From: Jiangellaceae bacterium
GTDB lineage: Bacteria; Actinomycetota; Actinomycetes; Jiangellales; Jiangellaceae
DNA: 8,687 nt
NCBI GenBank assembly: GCA_030146385.1
Contig: JASLBX010000161.1
Span: forward strand, 1 to 8,687
Reading direction: 5' to 3'
Below the pieces are notes generated by a model. The model did no database searches and was not told the DNA's origin. It was given only the letters and a program-made list of their open reading frames with translations. Numbering within the stretch: the first letter of the stretch is position 1; each line of letters begins with the position of its first letter. This document shows positions 1-5,839 of this stretch, piece by piece. The translations under genes and the position numbers were made by a program.

Positions 1-1571
1 GGCTCGACGAACAGCGTCCCGCGCTCCTGGAGGTTGAACATTGCATAGGACGTCGCCATCCCCGAACGGTCGGCTACCAGCGAGCCGGTCGGCCGCGTCC
101 GCAAGTCGCCGAACCACGGCTCATACCGGTCGAACACCTGGTGTGCCATGCCAGTGCCCCGGGTCTCGGTGAGAAAGTCGGTGCGAAAGCCGATCAAACC
201 CCGGGCCGGGACGACGAACTCCATCCGTACCCAACCCGTGCCGTGGTTGGTCATGTGCTCCATCCGGCCCTTGCGCGAGGCCAGGAGTTGGGTGATCGCA
301 CCCAGGTAGTCGTCCGGGCTGTCGATGGTCAGCCGCTCGACCGGCTCGTGCACCCGCCCATCGATCTCCCGCGTGACCACCTGCGGCTTACCGACGGTCA
401 GCTCGAGGCCTTCGCGCCGCATAGTCTCGACGAGGACGGCCAGCGCCAGCTCGCCGCGTCCCTGCACCTCCCAGGCGTCGGGACGCTCGGTCGGCAGCAC
501 CCGCAACGACACGTTGCCCACCAGTTCGGCGTCCAGCCGCTCCTTGACCAGTCGCGCGGTCAGTTTCGTCCCGCCCGACCGTCCGGTCAGCGGCGAGGTG
601 TTGGCGCCAATGGTCATCGACAGCGCCGGCTCGTCCACCATGATCAGCGGCAGCGGGCGCGGGGCGTCGAGGTCTGCCAGCGTTTCGCCGATCGTGATCT
701 CGGGGATGCCGGCGATTGCGATGATGTCGCCAGGGCCAGCCACCTCTGCGGGCACCCGCTCCAGCGCGTCCGTCATCAGCAGCTCGGTGATCTTCACCGG
801 CTGCACCGAACCGTCGCGCCGGCACCAGGCCACCTGCTGCCCCTTGCGGATCTCGCCAGCGTGGACCCGGCACAACGCCAGCCGGCCGAGGAACGGCGAG
901 GCGTCCAGGTTGGTGACCTGCGCCTGCAACGGAGCGCCGTGCTCAAAACCCGGTGCCGGGACCGTCGCCAGGATGGTCTCGACGAGCGGCGTGAGGTCGG
1001 GGGAGTCGGGCAACGCGCCGTCGGCCGGACGATGGAGCCCCGCCCTGCCCGCGCGGGCGGACGCGTAGACGATCGGAAAGTCCAGCGCCGACTCGTCAGC
1101 GCCGTCTTCGAGCAGGTCCATGAACAGCTCGTACGTCTCATCGACGACCTCGGCGATTCGGGCGTCGGGACGGTCGGTCTTGTTGACGACGAGCACGATG
1201 GGAAGCCGGGCGGCCAGCGCCTTGCGGAGGACGAACCGGGTCTGCGGCAACGGCCCCTCCGACGCGTCCACCAGCAGGACCACGCCGTCGACCATGGCCA
1301 AGCCGCGCTCGACCTCGCCGCCGAAGTCCGCGTGCCCGGGTGTGTCGATGATGTTGATCGTCGTCTCACCCCACCGCACGGCCGTGTTCTTGGCCAGGAT
1401 CGTGATGCCCTTCTCCCGCTCGAGATCTTCGGAGTCAAGCACCCTGTCGGTAAGCGTTTCGTGCGCGCCGAACGCGCCGGACTGCCTGAGCAGGGCGTCG
1501 ACCAGCGTGGTCTTGCCATGATCGACATGGGCGACGATGGCGATGTTGCGCAGCTCACTGCGGACCGGCAT
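1..1571 (-). CDS. typA: Ribosome-associated translational GTPase TypA/BipA (partial, 3' end beyond window)
   Basis: TypA/BipA is an EF-G-like GTPase that binds the 70S ribosome and supports growth and ribosome assembly under stress; it acts in the cytoplasm. I translated the minus strand from ATG at 1571; 523 codons are visible. All G motifs are present: G1 AHVDHGKT (residues 14-21), G2 in REKGITIL (52-59), G3 DTPGH (76-80), G4 NKTD (130-133) and G5 SA (171-172). The TypA-type segment GRGELALAVLVETM lies near residue 371, and MFNLQERGTLF lies at the window edge, matching the C-terminal part of TypA that precedes its unique terminal domain. Family members are about 610-640 residues, so roughly 90-115 are missing at the left edge. 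The ATG gives the conserved family N-terminus (SELRNIAIVAHVDHGKT); no clear Shine-Dalgarno precedes it. No frameshift was seen in the segments I translated. It diverges from the peptide-transport genes. Confidence 0.97.
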   Translation of the reverse strand, partial: MPVRSELRNIAIVAHVDHGKTTLVDALLRQSGAFGAHETLTDRVLDSEDLEREKGITILAKNTAVRWGETTINIIDTPGHADFGGEVERGLAMVDGVVLLVDASEGPLPQTRFVLRKALAARLPIVLVVNKTDRPDARIAEVVDETYELFMDLLEDGADESALDFPIVYASARAGRAGLHRPADGALPDSPDLTPLVETILATVPAPGFEHGAPLQAQVTNLDASPFLGRLALCRVHAGEIRKGQQVAWCRRDGSVQPVKITELLMTDALERVPAEVAGPGDIIAIAGIPEITIGETLADLDAPRPLPLIMVDEPALSMTIGANTSPLTGRSGGTKLTARLVKERLDAELVGNVSLRVLPTERPDAWEVQGRGELALAVLVETMRREGLELTVGKPQVVTREIDGRVHEPVERLTIDSPDDYLGAITQLLASRKGRMEHMTNHGTGWVRMEFVVPARGLIGFRTDFLTETRGTGMAHQVFDRYEPWFGDLRTRPTGSLVADRSGMATSYAMFNLQERGTLFVE

Positions 1572-1611
1572 GTGGGGGGTGCTCGTTTCTACGCGAAGGG
1601 GATGACGTTCA

Positions 1612-1617
1612 ATAGTA
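1612..1617 (-). promoter_or_regulatory. typA: Candidate -10 element for typA
   Basis: On the minus strand the hexamer is TACTAT, matching four of six positions of TATAAT. It would put the transcription start around 1605 and give a leader of roughly 35 nt before the typA ATG. No good -35 hexamer is seen at 16-18 bp spacing, so this is tentative. It overlaps one arm of the inverted repeat at 1615-1629. Confidence 0.3.
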
Positions 1618-1629
1618 CGGCGCTCGTAC
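1615..1629. repeat. Inverted repeat GTACG-N5-CGTAC, possible operator
   Basis: The arms GTACG (1615-1619) and CGTAC (1625-1629) are perfect reverse complements around a 5-bp centre. The element overlaps the candidate typA -10 hexamer, a position where a bound repressor would block initiation. It could equally be chance in GC-rich DNA; no known regulator motif is recognised. Confidence 0.35.
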
Positions 1630-1678
1630 AGCCGGCCCGGTTGGCTGGACGGGCGTCCGCTGGGTGAGCACCGTCGCA

Positions 1679-1688
1679 GGCGTACGCC
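1679..1688. repeat. 10-bp perfect palindrome GGCGTACGCC
   Basis: GGCGTACGCC is identical to its reverse complement and lies in the middle of the divergent intergenic region. It shares the core CGTAC with the inverted repeat about 60 bp to its left. It may be a regulator half-site pair; no function is assigned. Confidence 0.35.
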
Positions 1689-1736
1689 CCGAAGGTCACA
1701 GTCTGGTTGCGGAATGTTCCGGCATCTCGCCCCAGT

Positions 1737-1766
1737 TTGCGCCCGAACGAGGCGGACGCCTAGAAC
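1737..1766 (+). promoter_or_regulatory. Weak candidate promoter for the peptide-importer genes
   Basis: TTGCGC (1737-1742) and TAGAAC (1761-1766) are separated by 18 bp, with partial matches to the housekeeping -35 and -10 hexamers (three and four of six). A start near 1773 would leave a leader of about 108 nt. Actinobacterial promoters are poorly conserved, so this is only a candidate. Confidence 0.25.
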
Positions 1767-1867
1767 TATCCGGGGGAAGTGCGCCGGCTGAACCGCGCGC
1801 CGGCGTCGGCCGCCCACCTAACGCCACGCCGCCATGTGCACGAAGCAGGGCAAGTGGCCCTTGACCC

Positions 1868-1874
1868 GAGGAGG
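1868..1874 (+). promoter_or_regulatory. Ribosome binding site that fixes the start of the binding-protein gene
   Basis: GAGGAGG lies 6 nt before the ATG at 1881. It favours this ATG over an in-frame GTG at 1779, which would add 34 residues ahead of the lipoprotein signal peptide and bury it. The signal peptide independently supports the ATG. Confidence 0.85.
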
Positions 1875-1880
1875 ACGTCC

Positions 1881-3533
1881 ATGCGAATCGGATCTCGCAC
1901 GGCAGTCATCGCCGGTGCCGCCGGATTCGCGCTGGTCTTGGCCGCGTGTGGCGACGCGACCGACGACGAGGGCGGGGCATCGTCCGCACCGTCGGGCAGC
2001 ATTGTCATCGGCGGCTGCAACCCCGAGAACCCGCTTATTCCGATGGCGACCAACGAGGTGTGCGGCGGCAACCCGCTGGACGCGGTGTTCTCCGGGCTTA
2101 TCCGGTACGACCCGGAATCCGGCGAGGCCGTGAACGAGATCGCCGAGTCCATCGAGAGTGACGACAACCAGGTCTGGCGGGTCACCCTCAAGAACGGCTG
2201 GACGTTCCACGACGGTTCGCCGATCACGGCCCAGAGCTTCGTCGACGCATGGAGCTGGGGAGTGCATGGCGAGAACTCCGAGTACGGGCTCAACGAGTAC
2301 TTCTTCGAGCCCATCGAAGGGTATGAAGAGTCGCGGGGCGAGTACGACGACGATGGCAACTATGTGCCCGGTTCCGGTTCGGAGACGCTGTCCGGCCTGG
2401 AGGTCATCGACGACCGTACGTTCACCATCACGCTCAATGCCCCAGAGGCCGGCTTCCCGCTGCGCCTCGGCTACACCGCATTCGTGCCGCTGCCCGAGGC
2501 CTTCTACGACGACCCGGAGGCATTCGGCCAGCAGCCGATCGGCTCGGGCCCGTTCCGGCTGGTCAGCTGGAACCAGAACCAGAGCATCCAGCTCGAGGTG
2601 TACGAGGGCTACCAGGGCGAGATCAAGCCGAAGGCCGAGCAGATCACGTTCCGCATGTACCAGCACCGCGACGCCGAGTACGCCGATCTGCTCGCCGACA
2701 ACGTCGACGTCGTGACCCAACTGCCGCCGAGCGCACTGGCCGGCGAGGCGTACCGGGCAGACCTCGGCGACCGGTACATCGAGCGGGAGGCCGGTGTTAT
2801 CCACACGATCACGTTCGCGTCGCCGGAGGTGAAGCCCGAGCTGGACGATCCGAACCTGCGCAAGGCCATCTCGCTGGCGATCAACCGCGACTTGATCATC
2901 GACAACATCTTCCAGGGCCAGTACACCGCAGCGACCGGCTGGGTCTCGCCGGTCGTCGACGGTTACGTGCCGGACCAGTGCGGCGAGTTCTGCACGTACG
3001 ACGCGGAACTGGCGAGGACGTACCTGGCCGACTCCGGTTTCGAGGGCCCGATCATCTTCGGTTACAACGGCGACGGAGCACACGACGAGTGGGTCAACGC
3101 GGCCTGCAACAGCATCAGCAACGCCCTGGACATCGAGTGCCAGCCACACCCGGTGCCGCTGTTCGCCGAGTTCAGACAGCAGATCAACGCCCGCGAGACC
3201 GGCGACATGACGATGTTCCGTAACGGCTGGCAGATGGACTACCCGTCGATCGAGAACTTCCTCACTCCGCTGTACGCCACCGGCGCGTCCGCGAACGACG
3301 GCGACTACAGCAACGAGGAGTTCGACGACCTGGTCCGCCAGGCCGCCCAAGCGCAGGACGACGAGGCGCTGGAGCTCTACCAGCAGGCCGAGCGCGTGCT
3401 GGCCGAGGACTTGCCGGTCATCCCGCTGTGGTACGCCAAGACCATCGCGGGCTACTCGACCCGGGTCGCGCCGGAGTCGGTGAACATCACGCCGTTCGGG
3501 ACGCTGGATCTGCTCAGCATCACCGGGCGCTGA
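1881..3533 (+). CDS. Peptide ABC transporter substrate-binding lipoprotein (SBP_bac_5 / OppA-DppA family)
   Basis: This 550-residue protein should capture oligopeptides (or a similar solute) outside the cell and deliver them to the two permeases encoded next. Its N-terminus is a lipoprotein signal peptide: MRIGSR, a hydrophobic stretch, then the lipobox LAAC with Cys23 as the lipidated residue. An acidic, Ser/Gly-rich linker follows. Family landmarks are WRVTLKNGWTFHDGSPITA (99-117), PIGSGPFRLVSW (219-230) and the NLRKAISLAINRDLI region (325-339). The length is normal for the family. Six further cysteines occur in spaced pairs (46/61, 367/371, 409/420), which suggests disulfides. The start is set by the ribosome binding site and lipobox. 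The stop is 18 bp before the first permease gene, so the three genes are probably one transcript. The exact substrate cannot be read from sequence; nickel, sugar or opine binders share this fold, but peptide is the likeliest. Confidence 0.93.
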   Translation: MRIGSRTAVIAGAAGFALVLAACGDATDDEGGASSAPSGSIVIGGCNPENPLIPMATNEVCGGNPLDAVFSGLIRYDPESGEAVNEIAESIESDDNQVWRVTLKNGWTFHDGSPITAQSFVDAWSWGVHGENSEYGLNEYFFEPIEGYEESRGEYDDDGNYVPGSGSETLSGLEVIDDRTFTITLNAPEAGFPLRLGYTAFVPLPEAFYDDPEAFGQQPIGSGPFRLVSWNQNQSIQLEVYEGYQGEIKPKAEQITFRMYQHRDAEYADLLADNVDVVTQLPPSALAGEAYRADLGDRYIEREAGVIHTITFASPEVKPELDDPNLRKAISLAINRDLIIDNIFQGQYTAATGWVSPVVDGYVPDQCGEFCTYDAELARTYLADSGFEGPIIFGYNGDGAHDEWVNAACNSISNALDIECQPHPVPLFAEFRQQINARETGDMTMFRNGWQMDYPSIENFLTPLYATGASANDGDYSNEEFDDLVRQAAQAQDDEALELYQQAERVLAEDLPVIPLWYAKTIAGYSTRVAPESVNITPFGTLDLLSITGR

Positions 3534-3551
3534 GTATCGCCGCACCAGGCA

Positions 3552-4478
3552 ATGGGGCGCTACGTCGCGCGGCGACTGCTGCAAATGATCCCCGTGATCA
3601 TCGGGACGACGTTCCTCATCTTCGCCCTGGTGTGGGCTCTGCCCGGTGACCCTTTCACGGGCAAGTGCGGCGACCGGCCGTGCCCGCCCGAGTACGTCGC
3701 GGCGATGACGGACAAGTTCGCCCTAGACGCGCCGCTGCCCATGCAGTACGTCGCGTACCTCGGCCGCCTGGTGCGGGGCGACTTCGGCGAGACGTTCAGC
3801 GGGCTGAGTGTCGCCGACGCCCTCGTGCGGGTGTTTCCGACCACGATCAAGCTGGCGCTGCTGGCGATCGCCATCGAGGTGGTCATCGGCATCGCGGCAG
3901 GAATCGTCGCCGCTCTGCGGCGCGGCTCGTACGCAGACACCCTGGTCCTGGTGAGCACGCTCGTCGTGATCTCTATTCCGGTGTTCGTGATCGGCTACGC
4001 CCTTCAGTTCATGCTGGGCATCAACCTCGGCCTGTTTCCGGTCACCGTGTCGGAGGAGGCGGGGCTCACCGAGCTGGTCCTGCCGGCGTTCGTCCTGGCC
4101 AGCACGTCGCTGGCGTACGTGGCCCGGCTGATGCGCGCCAACCTCGCCGAGAACCTGCGGGCGGACTACGTGCGAACGGCAACCGCCAAGGGCCTCAGCA
4201 GCCGGCGGGTGGTGGGCGTCCACACCGTGAAGGCGTCACTGATTCCCGTCGTGACGTTCATCGGTGCGGACCTCGGCGCGCTGCTCGGCGGTTCGATCGT
4301 GGTGGAGGGCATCTTCAACATCGACGGTGTCGGTGGGCTGATCTTCGAGAGCATCCGCCGGTACGAAGGGGCCATGGTCACCGGGGCCGTCACCGTCCTC
4401 GTCCTGGTCTTTCTGTTGGTGAACCTGCTCGTCGACCTGCTGTACGCGGTGCTCGACCCGAGGATCCGCTATGACTGA
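3552..4478 (+). CDS. Peptide ABC transporter permease, DppB/OppB type
   Basis: This 308-residue inner-membrane protein would form half of the translocation channel for the peptide importer. The N-terminus MGRYVARRLLQMIPVIIGTT is typical of the B-type permeases, with the first membrane helix at about 12-30. Further hydrophobic segments lie at about 98-122, 129-155, 172-194, 228-254 and 274-300, giving the usual six. The cytoplasmic EAA loop, which contacts the ATPase, lies at about 204-234 (ADYVRTATAKGLSSRR, then KASLIPVV). Cys39 and Cys44 sit in the loop after helix 1. The ATG is 18 bp after the binding-protein stop and has only a weak CAGG about 2 nt upstream, so translation may rely on coupling. 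The last codons overlap the next gene by 8 bp. B-type permeases of nickel or dipeptide systems look alike, so substrate is inferred from the neighbouring binding protein. Confidence 0.94.
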   Translation: MGRYVARRLLQMIPVIIGTTFLIFALVWALPGDPFTGKCGDRPCPPEYVAAMTDKFALDAPLPMQYVAYLGRLVRGDFGETFSGLSVADALVRVFPTTIKLALLAIAIEVVIGIAAGIVAALRRGSYADTLVLVSTLVVISIPVFVIGYALQFMLGINLGLFPVTVSEEAGLTELVLPAFVLASTSLAYVARLMRANLAENLRADYVRTATAKGLSSRRVVGVHTVKASLIPVVTFIGADLGALLGGSIVVEGIFNIDGVGGLIFESIRRYEGAMVTGAVTVLVLVFLLVNLLVDLLYAVLDPRIRYD

Positions 4479-5451
4479 GACTCGGGTGAGCGTCCAGCCG
4501 CCCAGCCCGCCGGACGGGCCGCCGACCGAGCTCGGGGGCAGGCCGGCCGCTCGGCGGGCAGCTGGGCCGCGGCATCGGGCGAGCCGGCCCCGGTCGCTAC
4601 TCCGGGACGCATGGCACGACCTGCGGCGGAGCCCGGTGTTTATCGCGTCCGCGGTGGTCATCGCCATACTCGTGATGATCGCCGCGTTTCCGGGGCTGTT
4701 CACCAACACCAGCCCGACCGTCTGCGACCTTGCCTTTAGCCGGCAGGGGCCTAGCGCGGAGGCCTGGTTCGGATATGACGTCCAGGGGTGTGACGTGTAC
4801 GCCCGGACGATCTACGGGGCACGAGCGTCCGTCCTGGTCGGCGTCCTGTCCACGGTGGGCATCGTGATCATCGGCGGGGTGATCGGGATGCTGGCCGGGT
4901 TCTACGGGCGGTGGGTGGACGCCGTGCTGTCGCGGTTCCTAGAGATCTTCTACGGCATTCCGTTCCTGCTCGGCGGGATCCTGGTGCTCGCGTCGTTCCC
5001 GTCTGGCGCCGGGACGCCGCGATGGGTGACGATCGGCAAGGTATCCCTGACGCTATCGGTGCTGGGCTGGACCGCCCTCGCCCGGATCATGCGCTCGACC
5101 GTGTTGCAGGTGCGGCACGCCGACTACGTGCAAGCGGCACGCGGGCTCGGAGCCAGCGGTCCGCGGCTGCTGCGCCGGCACGTGCTGCCGAACGCGATGG
5201 CATCGGTGATCGTCTACGCGACGATCATCCTGGGTGTTCTGATCGCGGTCGAGGCCACGCTGTCGTACCTGGGCATCGGCCTGCAGCCACCGGTTGTCTC
5301 CTGGGGTGTCGACATCAGCCACGCCACCACATACATCCGGCAGTCGCCGCACATGCTGCTGTTCCCGGCCACGTTTCTGTCGGTCACGGTGCTGGCGTTC
5401 ATCATGCTCGGCGACGCCGTACGGGATGCGCTCGATCCCAAGCTGCGCTAG
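4471..5451 (+). CDS. Peptide ABC transporter permease, DppC/OppC type
   Basis: This 326-residue membrane protein would be the second half of the importer channel. Its start ATGACTGA overlaps the previous stop by 8 bp, a usual sign of translational coupling and 1:1 synthesis. About 55 residues precede the first membrane helix (about 57-78); this stretch is rich in Pro, Gly and Arg and is probably cytoplasmic and disordered. The C-type hallmark WFGYDVQGCDVYARTIYGAR is at 99-118. Further hydrophobic segments lie at about 118-143, 152-176, 187-206, 239-264 and 298-316. The EAA loop is at about 216-246 (HADYVQAARGLGAS, then HVLPNAM), and the protein ends in the family-typical ALDPKLR. Cys85 and Cys107 are in the extracytoplasmic loop after helix 1. 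No ATP-binding protein gene follows, so the ATPase must come from elsewhere. Confidence 0.94.
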   Translation: MTETRVSVQPPSPPDGPPTELGGRPAARRAAGPRHRASRPRSLLRDAWHDLRRSPVFIASAVVIAILVMIAAFPGLFTNTSPTVCDLAFSRQGPSAEAWFGYDVQGCDVYARTIYGARASVLVGVLSTVGIVIIGGVIGMLAGFYGRWVDAVLSRFLEIFYGIPFLLGGILVLASFPSGAGTPRWVTIGKVSLTLSVLGWTALARIMRSTVLQVRHADYVQAARGLGASGPRLLRRHVLPNAMASVIVYATIILGVLIAVEATLSYLGIGLQPPVVSWGVDISHATTYIRQSPHMLLFPATFLSVTVLAFIMLGDAVRDALDPKLR

Positions 5452-5466
5452 GTCGGCCTCCGGCGA

Positions 5467-5482
5467 CCCGGACTGAGCCGGG
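5467..5482 (+). terminator. Short hairpin after the permease operon, possible weak terminator
   Basis: CCCGG (5467-5471) and CCGGG (5478-5482) pair around a 6-nt loop, 15 nt after the permease stop. No T tract follows and the stem is only five pairs, so it is at best a U-less actinobacterial-type terminator or part of one. Confidence 0.3.
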
Positions 5483-5511
5483 CTGCGCCCAAGCTACCGG
5501 CGAGTAAAGGG

Positions 5512-5540
5512 TTGACGCGTTACAAGATCGGGCGTTCTAT
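5512..5540 (+). promoter_or_regulatory. Candidate promoter upstream of the M36 peptidase gene
   Basis: TTGACG (5512-5517, five of six matches to TTGACA) is followed after 17 bp by TTCTAT (5535-5540, three of six matches to TATAAT). The strong -35 and ideal spacing make it the best housekeeping-type promoter in the window. If used, the leader would be about 290 nt and would include both inverted repeats below. Confidence 0.4.
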
Positions 5541-5583
5541 GACCGGAGAGTGTCACATTTCACACCGTGGTGGGGGGCGACGT

Positions 5584-5630
5584 GGCCACAGCTTCTATGC
5601 CGGCGGCGTCACTGCACGGTCGATGTGGCC
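5584..5630 (+). repeat. Inverted repeat GGCCACA / TGTGGCC
   Basis: GGCCACA (5584-5590) is the exact reverse complement of TGTGGCC (5624-5630), with 33 nt between them. The left arm also lies within an 8-bp palindrome, GTGGCCAC (5582-5589). In RNA the arms could form a 7-pair stem with a large loop; in DNA they could be paired operator sites. Confidence 0.35.
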
Positions 5631-5637
5631 GCTGCGA

Positions 5638-5653
5638 CCCCCCAATTGTGGGG
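5638..5653 (+). repeat. Inverted repeat centred on AATT (CCCCCC-AATT-GTGGGG)
   Basis: Around the AATT at 5644-5647, five of six flanking pairs are complementary, leaving one C/T mismatch. It lies immediately after the preceding inverted repeat in the leader of the peptidase gene. It could be an operator or a leader hairpin; no T tract follows directly. Confidence 0.35.
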
Positions 5654-5822
5654 CTCTTCGTCCGGTTCAACCAGCGAGCAAACGATCAGGCGGCGCAGCC
5701 GAGGTCCCCACCGTGAACATTAGCGCGCCCGAGTTATGCCTGGCCGTTGCGCCGTTCCAGGGATAGACCTCTCAGACGGCGTCGACCGGTCAGGCCGACC
5801 CAGTGACACCAACCACATCAAC

Positions 5823-5833
5823 GGAGAGGAAGG
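5823..5833 (+). promoter_or_regulatory. Ribosome binding site of the M36 peptidase gene
   Basis: The purine-rich run GGAGAGGAAGG ends 6 nt before the ATG at 5840 and supports this start. The signal peptide begins directly at that ATG. Confidence 0.8.
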
Positions 5834-5839
5834 TCGGTC

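Larger units (their letters stand above)
1572..1880. other. Divergent intergenic region between typA and the binding-protein gene
   Basis: This 309-bp stretch separates two divergently oriented genes and must hold both 5' regions. I see no convincing gene in it: the short frames on either strand lack ribosome binding sites and recognisable protein sequence. It contains a GTACG-N5-CGTAC inverted repeat, a 10-bp palindrome, weak promoter-like elements in both directions, and an 8-bp GC-rich direct repeat, GCGCCGGC, at 1781-1788 and 1797-1804. The self-complementary GCCGGC inside each copy of that repeat could also form a hairpin in the binding-protein leader. Confidence 0.6.
5452..5839. other. 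388-bp non-coding region upstream of the M36 peptidase gene
   Basis: I find no credible gene here. An 84-codon frame opening with TTG at 5512 has no ribosome binding site and resembles nothing. The region holds a short hairpin after the permease stop, a housekeeping-like promoter element about 300 bp before the peptidase start, and two inverted repeats at 5584-5630 and 5638-5653. Its length and structure suggest that the peptidase gene is transcribed separately, possibly with a structured leader. I did not recognise a known riboswitch class. Confidence 0.55.

Noticed and set aside
141..1667. 508-codon plus-strand frame opposite typA, and shorter frames at 325-1068, 388-873, 794-1558 and 1120-1521
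   Set aside because: They are antisense or shifted frames of typA, whose true frame gives all five GTPase motifs. Their translations are Arg/Pro/Ser-rich with no recognisable domains, as expected in GC-rich DNA.
1664..1864. 66-codon plus-strand frame in the divergent intergenic region
   Set aside because: No ribosome binding site, no recognisable sequence, and it overlaps the probable leader of the binding-protein gene.
1818..3584. 588-codon minus-strand frame opposite the binding-protein gene
   Set aside because: It spans the whole intact binding-protein gene in antisense, shows no domain or ribosome binding site, and is of low-complexity Val/Arg/Asp-rich composition.
5512..5766. 84-codon frame starting with TTG between the permease and peptidase genes
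   Set aside because: The TTG start is part of the -35-like TTGACG, there is no ribosome binding site, and the translation resembles no protein I know.
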